Shown here: positions 17,341 through 25,411 of the stretch, piece after piece
Numbering within the stretch: the first letter of the stretch is position 1
Layout of the letters: each line of letters opens with the position of its first letter
Source: Microbacterium enclense
GTDB lineage: Bacteria; Actinomycetota; Actinomycetes; Actinomycetales; Microbacteriaceae
Length of the DNA stretch: 64,000 bases
NCBI GenBank assembly: GCA_038182865.1
Contig: CP116226.1
Location: 186,001-250,000 of the forward strand
Direction of reading: 5' to 3'
Notes under the pieces: generated by a model
What the model was told of the DNA's origin: nothing
The model's input: only the letters and a program-made list of their open reading frames with translations
Databases searched by the model: none
Translations under genes and position numbers: made by a program

Positions 17341-19107
17341 ATGCCGAAGATCGCCAAGGTCCTTGTCGCCAACCGCGGCGAGATCGCCGTCCGTGTCATC
17401 CGCGCCGCCCGTGATTCGGGCCGAGCCTCGGTCGCGGTCTACGCCGACCAGGACAGGGATGCGCTGCACACCCGCCTCGCCGACGAGGCGTATGCCCTCG
17501 ACGGCGCCACCAGCGCCGACACCTACCTCTCGATCGAGAAGATCCTCTCGGTCGCCCGCCGCTCCGGTGCCGACGCCGTGCACCCCGGCTACGGATTCCT
17601 CGCCGAGAACGCCGATTTCGCCCGCGCCGTGATCGACGCAGGACTCGTCTGGATCGGCCCCTCCCCCGAGGCCATCGAGGCCCTGGGTGACAAGGTCACC
17701 GCGCGCCACGTCGCCGAGAAGGTCGGCGCGCCGCTCGCCCCCGGCACTCCCGGCCCCGTCTCCGGTGCCGACGAGGTCATCGCCTTCGCCGAAGAGGTGG
17801 GCCTGCCCATCGCGATCAAGGCCGCGTACGGCGGTGGCGGGCGCGGCCTGAAGGTCGCCCGCGAACTCGACGAGGTCGCCGAGATGTTCGAGTCCGCGAC
17901 GCGCGAGGCCGTCGCCGCCTTCGGTCGCGGCGAGTGCTTCGTCGAGAAGTACCTCGACAAGCCGCGCCACGTCGAGACGCAGTGCCTGGCGGATGCCGCG
18001 GGCAACGTCGTCGTCGTCTCGACCCGCGACTGCTCGCTCCAGCGTCGCCACCAGAAGCTCGTCGAGGAGGCTCCCGCGCCGTTCCTCAGCGACGAACAGA
18101 ACGCCATCCTGTACTCGGCGTCCAAGGCCATCCTCAAAGAGGTCGGCTACATCGGAGCCGGCACCTGCGAGTTCCTCATCGGCGCCGACGGCACCATCTC
18201 GTTCCTCGAGGTGAACACGCGCCTCCAGGTCGAGCACCCCGTGTCGGAAGAGGTCACCGGACTCGACCTCGTGCGCGAACAGTTCCGTCTCGCCGAGGGC
18301 GAGGAGCTGGGTTACGACGACCCGGCCCCGACCGGGCATTCGATCGAGTTCCGCATCAATGGAGAGGACCCGGGTCGGAACTTCCTGCCGCAGCCCGGTC
18401 CCATCCACGTCTTCAAGACGTTCGGCGGTCCCGGCATCCGCCTCGACTCCGGTGTCACCGCCGGCGACAGCGTCTCGGGAGCGTTCGACTCGCTGCTCGC
18501 GAAGATCATCGTGACCGGCCGCGATCGCGCCGAGGCCCTGGAGCGTTCGCGCCGCGCCCTCGACGAGTTCGAGGTTGCGGGCATGCCGACCGTGCTGCCG
18601 TTCCACCGCAAGGTCGTGCGCGACCCCGCCTTCACCGCGGAGGACGGCACCTTCGGCGTCTTCACGCGCTGGATCGAGACCGAGTTCGTCAACGACATCC
18701 CCGCGTGGGACGGTGAGCTCGACGCCCCCGCCGCCGAGGCCGGCCGTCACACGGTCGTCGTCGAGGTCGGCGGCAAGCGCCTCGAGGTGAGCCTGCCCGA
18801 CCGCATCACCGTCGCCGCGCCCGCGGTGGGCCGCCCCGCCGCAGCTCCCCCGTCGCGCCGTTCGCACGCCGCCTCACCCACGGCTGGAGCCACCGGCGAC
18901 GCGGTGAAGTCGCCCATGCAGGCCACGATCGTCAAGGTCGCCGTCGAAGAGGGACAGCAGGTCGTCAAGGGCGACCTCGTCGTCGTGCTCGAGGCGATGA
19001 AGATGGAACAGCCGATCCAAGCCCACAAGGACGGCACGGTCGCCGGGATCGACGCGAGCCCCGGCACCACGGTGTCGGCGGGTCACCAGCTGCTGCTGAT
19101 CAACTGA
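17341..19107 (+). CDS. Acyl-CoA carboxylase alpha subunit, biotin carboxylase plus BCCP (AccA3 type)
   Basis: 588 residues. Biotin carboxylase domain 1-450: KVLVANRGEIAVRVIRAARD, the ATP-grasp glycine loop AAYGGGGRGLKVA, RDCSLQRRHQKLVEEAPAP and FLEVNTRLQVEHPVSEEVTG. After a linker, the BCCP domain (about 520-588) ends with EAMKMEQP, where Lys554 takes biotin. The ATP-driven domain carboxylates biotin with bicarbonate and passes it to a carboxyltransferase such as the one at 10217. In mycobacteria and Streptomyces one such alpha subunit serves several beta subunits, feeding fatty acid synthesis. The start follows TAGGCT by 6 nt. A hairpin with GGATGCC arms ends the transcript. Confidence 0.95.
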   Translation: MPKIAKVLVANRGEIAVRVIRAARDSGRASVAVYADQDRDALHTRLADEAYALDGATSADTYLSIEKILSVARRSGADAVHPGYGFLAENADFARAVIDAGLVWIGPSPEAIEALGDKVTARHVAEKVGAPLAPGTPGPVSGADEVIAFAEEVGLPIAIKAAYGGGGRGLKVARELDEVAEMFESATREAVAAFGRGECFVEKYLDKPRHVETQCLADAAGNVVVVSTRDCSLQRRHQKLVEEAPAPFLSDEQNAILYSASKAILKEVGYIGAGTCEFLIGADGTISFLEVNTRLQVEHPVSEEVTGLDLVREQFRLAEGEELGYDDPAPTGHSIEFRINGEDPGRNFLPQPGPIHVFKTFGGPGIRLDSGVTAGDSVSGAFDSLLAKIIVTGRDRAEALERSRRALDEFEVAGMPTVLPFHRKVVRDPAFTAEDGTFGVFTRWIETEFVNDIPAWDGELDAPAAEAGRHTVVVEVGGKRLEVSLPDRITVAAPAVGRPAAAPPSRRSHAASPTAGATGDAVKSPMQATIVKVAVEEGQQVVKGDLVVVLEAMKMEQPIQAHKDGTVAGIDASPGTTVSAGHQLLLIN

Positions 19108-19175
19108 GCGTCCACGCCCCGCGACGCGCCGCGCTCCCTCGGGGGTGCGGCGCCGTCGTTCGTCCGGGTCTCCCC

Positions 19176-19248
19176 CACGCATAAACGCGATCCACACGCA
19201 TGAACGCGAGCACACCGCGTTTATCGGCGCAGACAGCGTTTATGCGTG
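19176..19248. repeat. Four phased copies of a GCATAAACGCG-type box, nested inverted repeat
   Basis: Copies: ACGCATAAACGCGA at 19177, ACGCATGAACGCGA at 19196, then inverted CGCGTTTATCGG at 19216 and AGCGTTTATGCGTG at 19235. The steps are 19-20 bp. The outer copies make a perfect 13-bp inverted repeat (CACGCATAAACGC / GCGTTTATGCGTG). It lies between convergent genes, before a terminator. Confidence 0.7.
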
Positions 19249-19278
19249 AACCGACACCCCACGAACCACCGAGGGCAA

Positions 19279-19304
19279 CGGATGCCGCGAGGCTGCGGCA
19301 TCCG
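19279..19304. terminator. Terminator hairpin with GGATGCC/GGCATCC arms
   Basis: CGGATGCCGC (19279-19288) and GCGGCATCCG (19295-19304) form a perfect 10-bp stem with a 6-nt loop, between the convergent biotin carboxylase and lpdA genes. Confidence 0.7.
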
Positions 19305-19311
19305 GAACGGC

Positions 19312-20763
19312 TCAGTCTTCGCCGGGGTCGTCGCGGTCCACGATGTGCATCGCCCGGGCGGCGTCGGTGATGCTCGAGGTGAGCGAGGGGTAGACCGCGA
19401 ACACGCGCGCGACCTGGTCGACGGTCAGGCGCCGCTCGACCGCGATCGCCACCGGGTAGATCAGCTCCGACGCACGCGGACCCACGATCACCCCGCCCAT
19501 GACGGTGCCACTGCCCTTGCGGGCGATGAGTTTCACGAAACCGTCGGTGATGCCCTGCATCTTCGCGCGGGGGTTCGCCGAGAGCGGGAGCTTCTTCACG
19601 ACGCCGGCGATCTTGCCGTCCACGACGTCCTGTTCGCTGAAGCCGACCGTGGCGATCTCCGGCGCCGTGAAGATGTTCGCCGTGATCCGGCGGGTCTCCA
19701 ACGGGATGACCACGTCACCGAGGGCGTGGAACACGGCCTGGCGTCCCTGCATCGATGCGACGGATGCCAGGGGGAAGAAGTTCGTGCAGTCGCCGGCCGC
19801 GTAGATGTTGGGCACCGAGGTGCGCGCGACGCGGTTGACGCGGATGTGGCCGGACGGCGTCATCTGCACGCCCGCCTGCTCGAGACCGATGCCCGCGGTG
19901 TTGGGGATCGAGCCGACCGCCATGAGGCAGTGGCTGCCCGTGATCGTGCGTCCGTCGGCGAGGGTCACCACGACCTCGTCGCCGGTGTTGACCACCGACT
20001 CGGCGCGGGCCTTCGACAGCAGCGTCATCCCGCCGCGCTGGAAGACGCGTTCCAGGACCGCCGCGGCATCCTGGTCCTCACCGGGGAGCACCTGGTCGCG
20101 GCTCGAGACGAGCGTCACCTTCGCGCCCAGGTTCATGTACGCCGAGGCGAACTCGGCGCCGGTGACGCCGGAGCCGACGACGATGAGGTGCGAGGGGACC
20201 GACTTCATGTTGTACAGCTGCGTCCACGTGAGCACGCGCTGGCCGTCGGGCCTGGCGGACGGCAGTTCGCGCGGCGATGCGCCGACCGAGACGACGAGGG
20301 TCTCGGCCTCGATGCGGTCGAAGTCGGTGCCGCCGTCCTCGGTCGAGACGACGACCGCGCCGTTGCCCTCCAGTCGCCCGTGGCCCGAGATGATGCGCAC
20401 GCCCGCCTCGAGCAGCGACGCGCGCATGTCGTCGGACTGCTGTCGCGCGAGCGAGAGCAGGCGCTGGTTGACGGCGGCGAGGTTGATCGCGACCTCGGGG
20501 GTGAGGGGCTTGCCCCGGTCGTCCCGGGCGAACAGCTGCACCCCGAGCTCGCTGGCGTTGCGGATGGCCACGGCGGCGTCCGCCGTCGCGATCAGGGTCT
20601 TCGAGGGGACGACGTCGGTGATGACGGCCGAGCCGCCCACGCCCGCGCGCTCCACGAGCGTCACGTCGGCGCCCAGCTGCGCGGCGGAAAGGGCCGCCTC
20701 GTAGCCGCCGGGGCCTCCGCCGACGATCGCGACGGACTGCTTGCGCTCGAAGCTCTGCACCAT
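19312..20763 (-). CDS. lpdA: NAD(P)H-quinone dehydrogenase / flavoprotein, LpdA type
   Basis: 483 residues from ATG 20763 (an ATG at 20772 is also possible). An FAD site (VAIVGGGPGGYEAA, 11-24), an NAD(P) site (LIVVGSGVTGAEFASAY), a second FAD segment (NIYAAGDCTNFFPLASVA) and a C-terminal dimerisation domain place it with the pyridine nucleotide-disulfide oxidoreductases. The redox-active Cys pair is absent: where GGTCLNVGCIPSK is expected there is GGSAVITDVVPSK (43-55). The C-terminal His-Glu pair is also missing (AVYPSLTSS). It therefore cannot reduce lipoamide and is most like mycobacterial LpdA, which reduces quinones. CAGAAT lies 7 nt before the start. Confidence 0.85.
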   Translation of the reverse strand: MVQSFERKQSVAIVGGGPGGYEAALSAAQLGADVTLVERAGVGGSAVITDVVPSKTLIATADAAVAIRNASELGVQLFARDDRGKPLTPEVAINLAAVNQRLLSLARQQSDDMRASLLEAGVRIISGHGRLEGNGAVVVSTEDGGTDFDRIEAETLVVSVGASPRELPSARPDGQRVLTWTQLYNMKSVPSHLIVVGSGVTGAEFASAYMNLGAKVTLVSSRDQVLPGEDQDAAAVLERVFQRGGMTLLSKARAESVVNTGDEVVVTLADGRTITGSHCLMAVGSIPNTAGIGLEQAGVQMTPSGHIRVNRVARTSVPNIYAAGDCTNFFPLASVASMQGRQAVFHALGDVVIPLETRRITANIFTAPEIATVGFSEQDVVDGKIAGVVKKLPLSANPRAKMQGITDGFVKLIARKGSGTVMGGVIVGPRASELIYPVAIAVERRLTVDQVARVFAVYPSLTSSITDAARAMHIVDRDDPGED

Positions 20764-20837
20764 GGCATCCATTCTGTCAGCGCCGACACGCCCGCCCCTC
20801 ACCGCACCGCCGTCTGGCCCCGGGGCCCCGCACTTTC

Positions 20838-20843
20838 TAGAGT
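20838..20843 (+). promoter_or_regulatory. -10 box TAGAGT of the nucleoside phosphorylase operon
   Basis: Ends 6 nt before ATG 20850. Confidence 0.65.
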
Positions 20844-20849
20844 GGGGGA

Positions 20850-21683
20850 ATGTCCAACAGCACTTCTCACCCGCTCGATGACCCGGCGGTCGACCCGTTC
20901 GAGGTCGCCACGGCCGCGGCGGCCGACATCGCCCGCCTCTCGGGCGTCGAGCACCACGACATCGCCGTCACCCTCGGGTCCGGCTGGGGCCGCGCCGCCG
21001 AGCTCATCGGCGAGGAGACGGCGTCGTTCCCCGCGACCGAGGTCACCGGCTTCTCCAAGCCCGCCCTCGAGGGCCACGTCGGCACGCTCCGCAGCGTCCG
21101 GACCCCCGGTGGCAAGAACGTCCTCGTCATCGGCGCGCGCACCCACTACTACGAGGGCCACGGGGTCCGCCGGGTCGTCCACAGCGTTCGCACCGCCGCG
21201 GCGACCGGTGCGACCACGATGATCCTGACCAATGGTGCCGGCGGCATCCGCGAGACGTGGAAGCCCGGTCAGCCGGTGCTCATCAGCGACCACATCAACC
21301 TCACGGCCGACTCCCCGCTCGAGGGCGCGACCTTCATCGACCTCACCGATCTGTACTCGAAGCGGCTGCGCGACATCGCCCGGGAGATCGACCCGACGCT
21401 CGACGAGGGCGTCTACACCCAGTTCCGCGGGCCTCACTACGAGACCCCCGCCGAGGTGCAGATGGCGAAGGCGATCGGCGGCCACATCGTCGGCATGTCG
21501 ACCTCGCTCGAGGCGATCGCCGCCCGCCAGGCCGGGATGGAGATCCTCGGCTTCTCGCTCATCACGAACCTGGCCGCCGGCATCCAGAAGACCCCGCTCA
21601 GCCACGCGGAGGTCCTCGAGGCCGGTCGCGACGCCGAGCCCGTGATCTCGGCGCTGCTGGCCCGCGTGGTCCACGCATTGTGA
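20850..21683 (+). CDS. Purine-nucleoside phosphorylase (trimeric class)
   Basis: 277 residues. It splits inosine, guanosine and deoxy forms with phosphate to the base and (deoxy)ribose 1-phosphate. LGSGWG at 42-47 is the phosphate loop, followed by GARTHYYEGH (95-104), TNGAGGIRETWKPGQP, FRGPHYETPAE and GMSTSLEAIAARQAGM, all in the order of PNP-II (DeoD2/PunA) enzymes. The ATG follows TAGAGT by exactly 6 nt, indicating a leaderless mRNA. The stop overlaps the next gene (GTGA), a phosphohexomutase family member that may handle the sugar phosphate released here. Confidence 0.95.
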   Translation: MSNSTSHPLDDPAVDPFEVATAAAADIARLSGVEHHDIAVTLGSGWGRAAELIGEETASFPATEVTGFSKPALEGHVGTLRSVRTPGGKNVLVIGARTHYYEGHGVRRVVHSVRTAAATGATTMILTNGAGGIRETWKPGQPVLISDHINLTADSPLEGATFIDLTDLYSKRLRDIAREIDPTLDEGVYTQFRGPHYETPAEVQMAKAIGGHIVGMSTSLEAIAARQAGMEILGFSLITNLAAGIQKTPLSHAEVLEAGRDAEPVISALLARVVHAL

Positions 21684-23347
21684 GCGAGTACCTCACCGCG
21701 GCGCGCGCCTGGCTCGCGCAGGACCCGGATGCCGTCACCCGCGACGAGCTCGCCACCCTGATCGCGCGGGTCGAGGACGGCGACGCCGCGGCCGCCGACG
21801 ACCTCGCTGATCGCTTCTCGATGCGTCTGGCGTTCGGGACCGCGGGACTGCGCGGAACGCTCGGCGCGGGCTCGAACAGGATGAACCGCGTACTCGTGGC
21901 GCAGGCAGCCGCGGGGTTCGCGGCCTACCTGAACGAGCGTTCCTCGGGCACGCCGACCGTGGTGGTCGGCTACGACGGACGGCGCAACTCCGACGTGTTC
22001 GCGCGCGACTCGGTCGAGATCTTCGCCGGGGCGGGTCTGCACGCGATCCTGCTGCCCCGCCTGCTGCCCACGCCGGTCCTCGCCTTCGCGGTGCGTCACC
22101 TCGGTGCCGACGCCGGAGTCATGGTCACGGCCAGCCACAACCCGCCCGACGACAACGGGTACAAGGTCTACCTCGGCGGTGCCGACGAGGGCGCCCAGAT
22201 CGTCTCCCCCGCCGACGCCGAGATCGCCGCGCACATCCAGCGCATCGCGGACGAGGGCGACGTCACGGTCCTTCCGCGCTCCGTGGGGTACGCCAACGCC
22301 CCCGAGTCGGTCGTCGAGGCGTACGTCGCCGCGACCGCCGCCGTCGCCCCCGCACCGGCCGGCGCCGAGGGACTGCGCTGGGTCTACACCGCCATGCACG
22401 GCGTGGGGTGGGAGACCGTCTCGCGCGTGCTCGCCGAAGCCGGGTATCCGACGCCCGGGGTCGTGGAGGCGCAGATCCACCCGGATGGACGCTTCCCCAC
22501 GGTCGCGTTCCCGAACCCCGAAGAGCCGGGCGCGATGGATCTCGCCTTCGAGACCGCGCGTGCCGCCGACGCCGAGCTGGTCATCGCGAACGACCCGGAT
22601 GCCGATCGCCTGGCGGTCGCGATCCCGGATGCCGAGACCGACGGCGGGTGGCGACGTCTGACCGGCAATGAGATCGGTCTGCTCCTCGGCTGGCGTGCGG
22701 CGCGGGCCGCGGCCGACGCCGGCACGGGCGGTTCCCTCGCGTGCTCCTTGGTCTCGTCGCCGGGCCTGCAGGCGGTCGCCGAGCACTACGGCCTCGACTT
22801 CCACTCCACACTCACGGGATTCAAGTGGATCTCCCGCGCCCCGGGGGTCGTCTTCGGCTTCGAAGAGGCCCTCGGCTACCTCGTGGATCCCGACGTCGTG
22901 CGCGACAAGGACGGGATCTCCGCCGCCGTGGCCCTGCTCGGCATGGCGGCCGAGGCGCGCGGACACGGCCGGACGGTGGCCGACCTGCTGCGGGAGTTCC
23001 GTGAGCTGTTCGGCGCCTTCGCGAGCGACCAGATCTCGATCCGCGTCGCCGACGTGAGCGAGATCGCCGGGATCATGGGCTCGCTCCGCGCCCAGCCGCC
23101 GGCGACGGTGGGCGGGATCGCCGTGTCGCGCATCGACGACCTGTTGCTCGGTGTCGACGGCCTGCCGCCCGGTGACGTGCTGCGCCTGTGGCTCGACGAC
23201 GGCTCGCGGCTGATCGTGCGCCCGAGCGGAACCGAGCCCAAGCTCAAGCTGTACCTCGACGTGCGCGGTTCCTCTGCGAAGAAGGCTGCCCGGCGCCTGG
23301 CCGCTCTCCGGGCCGGCGCGGAGGAGCTGCTGGCGTCGGTGCGCTGA
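21680..23347 (+). CDS. Alpha-D-phosphohexomutase family (phosphoglucomutase/phosphomannomutase or phosphopentomutase-like)
   Basis: 555 residues from GTG 21680. TASHNPPDDNGYK carries the phosphoserine Ser152, NDPDADRLA the metal ligands, SLVSSPGLQAVAEHYG and FGFEEALGYLVDP the sugar loop, and IVRPSGTEPKLKLY the phosphate-binding C-terminus. The length is that of the larger PGM2-like branch, which includes ribose/deoxyribose phosphate mutases. Because it is translationally coupled to a nucleoside phosphorylase, conversion of (deoxy)ribose 1-phosphate to 5-phosphate is a good guess. Mannose phosphate conversion for ManC is the other option. Homology alone does not decide. The frame upstream is open through the preceding gene and was ignored. 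Confidence 0.88.
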   Translation: MSEYLTAARAWLAQDPDAVTRDELATLIARVEDGDAAAADDLADRFSMRLAFGTAGLRGTLGAGSNRMNRVLVAQAAAGFAAYLNERSSGTPTVVVGYDGRRNSDVFARDSVEIFAGAGLHAILLPRLLPTPVLAFAVRHLGADAGVMVTASHNPPDDNGYKVYLGGADEGAQIVSPADAEIAAHIQRIADEGDVTVLPRSVGYANAPESVVEAYVAATAAVAPAPAGAEGLRWVYTAMHGVGWETVSRVLAEAGYPTPGVVEAQIHPDGRFPTVAFPNPEEPGAMDLAFETARAADAELVIANDPDADRLAVAIPDAETDGGWRRLTGNEIGLLLGWRAARAAADAGTGGSLACSLVSSPGLQAVAEHYGLDFHSTLTGFKWISRAPGVVFGFEEALGYLVDPDVVRDKDGISAAVALLGMAAEARGHGRTVADLLREFRELFGAFASDQISIRVADVSEIAGIMGSLRAQPPATVGGIAVSRIDDLLLGVDGLPPGDVLRLWLDDGSRLIVRPSGTEPKLKLYLDVRGSSAKKAARRLAALRAGAEELLASVR

Positions 23348-23442
23348 CGCCGCCGGTGTCGCTCCCGCGGGGGCGCACCGGCATCGTCCGCGGGCGTCGA
23401 CACTTCTTACGTGGGCAAAATCCGCCGGTAACAGCGGACTCG

Positions 23443-23448
23443 TACCGT
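23443..23448 (+). promoter_or_regulatory. -10 box TACCGT of the cytosine permease/deaminase pair
   Basis: Ends 6 nt before ATG 23455 and fixes that start. Confidence 0.6.
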
Positions 23449-23454
23449 GAGGTC

Positions 23455-24912
23455 ATGACGACGAAGACGCCCGACACGAGCGAGCCCAAGATGCGGCCCA
23501 CGGTCATCGAGACCGGCGGGATCGAACCGATTCCCGCCGCCCACCGACACGGCTCGCCGTGGCAGCTGCTCTCCACCTGGTCGGCTCCCAACCTGGAGTT
23601 CGCGACCGTCTTCGTCGGATTCATCGGCGTCGCGTTCTTCGGCCTCGGCTTCTGGCAGGCGGTGCTCGCCATCGTGGTGGGCAACGCCCTCGCCGCGGTC
23701 GCCCAGGGGGTTCTGTCGACATGGGGACCGCGCGAGGGCCTCGCGCAGCTCGTTCTCAGTCGCACGGCGTTCGGACTTCGCGGGAACATCCTGCCGGCGG
23801 GGCTGAACACGGTCATGGCCGGGCTGGGCTGGTTCGCCGTGAACTCGGTCTCGGGCGCCTTCGCGCTGACGACTCTCACCGGACTCCCGGTGTGGCTGAG
23901 CCTCGTTCTGATCGTCGTGGTCGAAGTGCTCCTGGCGTTCGTCGGCTACGACCTCGTCCAGATCTTCGAGCGCTACGCGAGCATCGCCCTCGGGGCGATC
24001 TTCGTCCTCGCCGCGATCGCGATCTTCGCCAACCCCGAGGTGGGTGCGAACATCTCCGGCGGCGACTTCTCGTTCGCAGGCTTCCTGCTCACCGCGGCGG
24101 CCGCATTCGGGTATGCCGCCGGATGGACTCCCTATGCCTCGGACTACACCCGTTACCTCCCCCGTACCGTCAGCCTCCGCGCGACCGGCTGGGCCGCGGG
24201 ACTCGGCATCTTCGTCTCGTGCACCGTGCTGATGTCCGTCGGAGCGGCCTCCGCGCTGATCGTCGCTCCCGACGGGTCGTCGCCGACGGACGCGTTCGTG
24301 CACGGGATGCCGGGGTGGATCGGATCGCTCACGCTCGCCGCGATCGCGATCGGCGCGGTCGCGGCGAACGCACTCAACGTGTACTCCGGCGCGATGTCGT
24401 TCCTCGCGGCAGGGGTGCGGATCCCCTTCTCGCTGCGCCGCGCCATCATCGCGCTCGGGTTCGGCGTGCTCGGCTTCGTGATCGCGCTCGTCTCGATCCT
24501 CGTCGACGTGACCGTGGTCTACGAGAACTTCCTGCTGGTGATCGCCTACTGGATCGCACCATGGCTCGGCATCGTGCTCGTCGACAGGTACCTGCGGCGC
24601 GGGACGTCCATCGCGACGCTCGTCACCGACGCGGCCGCGTACCGCAACCCGGCCGGCCCGATCGCCTTCGTCGTGGCCGTGGTCGTCTCGGTCGTCCTCT
24701 TCTCCAACCAGACGCTGTTCCTCGGCCTCGTCGTTCAGGCCACGGGCGGTGCGGCCTCCCCGCTGGGCGACCTGACGCCAGCCGTCGGGTTCGTCCTCGC
24801 GGGCGCGATCTACGTGGTTCTCTTCCGCGCGCTCTCCCCGGCTCTCGGCGGCCCGCTGTCCGCCGAGGGCGAGATCGTGACCGGCGTCGACGCTGCGGAG
24901 CAGGGCGCGTGA
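23455..24912 (+). CDS. NCS1-family permease for cytosine/purines
   Basis: 485 residues with about twelve hydrophobic helices. The N-terminus has the NCS1 features GIEPIPAAHRHGSPW and a WSAPNLEFATVFVGF first helix; GYAAGWTPYASDYTRYLP is the signature region, with the DYTRYLP motif of cytosine and purine permeases such as CodB and yeast Fcy2. It should import a nucleobase with Na+ or H+. The immediate downstream neighbour, overlapping by GTGA, is a yeast-type cytosine deaminase, so cytosine is the likely substrate. The ATG at 23455 lies 6 nt after TACCGT (23443-23448); earlier in-frame codons fall in the previous gene. Confidence 0.9.
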   Translation: MTTKTPDTSEPKMRPTVIETGGIEPIPAAHRHGSPWQLLSTWSAPNLEFATVFVGFIGVAFFGLGFWQAVLAIVVGNALAAVAQGVLSTWGPREGLAQLVLSRTAFGLRGNILPAGLNTVMAGLGWFAVNSVSGAFALTTLTGLPVWLSLVLIVVVEVLLAFVGYDLVQIFERYASIALGAIFVLAAIAIFANPEVGANISGGDFSFAGFLLTAAAAFGYAAGWTPYASDYTRYLPRTVSLRATGWAAGLGIFVSCTVLMSVGAASALIVAPDGSSPTDAFVHGMPGWIGSLTLAAIAIGAVAANALNVYSGAMSFLAAGVRIPFSLRRAIIALGFGVLGFVIALVSILVDVTVVYENFLLVIAYWIAPWLGIVLVDRYLRRGTSIATLVTDAAAYRNPAGPIAFVVAVVVSVVLFSNQTLFLGLVVQATGGAASPLGDLTPAVGFVLAGAIYVVLFRALSPALGGPLSAEGEIVTGVDAAEQGA

Positions 24913-25385
24913 GCGGCGCACCCGTCGTCGGGGCGGTCTACGCCACCGACGAGGACAAGCTCGAGGTCGCCCGGTGGGAAGCACTTCAGGGCCGAGACGA
25001 AGGCGGCATCCCCATCGGCGCCGCTCTCTTCGACCACGAAGATCGCCTGCTCGGGTCGGGGCGCAATCAGCGCGTCCAGGGTGACAACCCCGCTCTGCAC
25101 GGTGAGACCTCGGCATTCCTCGCCGCGGGACGCCAACGGTCGTACCGACGGACGACGATGGTCACCACCCTGTCACCGTGCTGGTACTGCTCGGGCCTCG
25201 TGCGCCAGTTCGGGATCGGACGCGTCGTCATCGGAGAGAACCAGACCTTCTACGGCGGCGAGGACTGGCTGCGCGAGAACGGTGTCGACGTGGCCGTGCT
25301 CCAGGACCCCGCGCTCATCGAGGTCATGTCGACCTTCATCGACGACAACCCCGCCGTGTGGAACGAGGACATCGGGGAGGAGTGA
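24909..25385 (+). CDS. Cytosine deaminase, yeast Fcy1 type (CDA superfamily)
   Basis: 158 residues, the same size as yeast Fcy1. Zinc ligands and the catalytic Glu are seen in LHGETSAF (His64, Glu66) and LSPCWYCSG (Cys91, Cys94), nearly the Fcy1 numbering (62, 64, 91, 94). Further Fcy1-like pieces are IGRVVIGENQTFYGGEDWL and the C-terminal VWNEDIGEE, which corresponds to the WFEDIGE lid of the yeast enzyme. It would convert cytosine to uracil and ammonia. Most bacteria use the unrelated amidohydrolase CodA. The GTG start overlaps the permease stop, so import and deamination are coupled. Activity on other bases cannot be excluded. Confidence 0.85.
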   Translation: MSGAPVVGAVYATDEDKLEVARWEALQGRDEGGIPIGAALFDHEDRLLGSGRNQRVQGDNPALHGETSAFLAAGRQRSYRRTTMVTTLSPCWYCSGLVRQFGIGRVVIGENQTFYGGEDWLRENGVDVAVLQDPALIEVMSTFIDDNPAVWNEDIGEE

Positions 25386-25411
25386 CAGGCGGGCGGTGTG
25401 CTGCTGACGCC

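Noticed and set aside
19108..19175. Hairpin-like CGACGCGCCGC ... GCGGCGCCGTCG after the biotin carboxylase gene
   Set aside because: Pairing is imperfect and interrupted; the hairpin at 19279-19304 is a better terminator.
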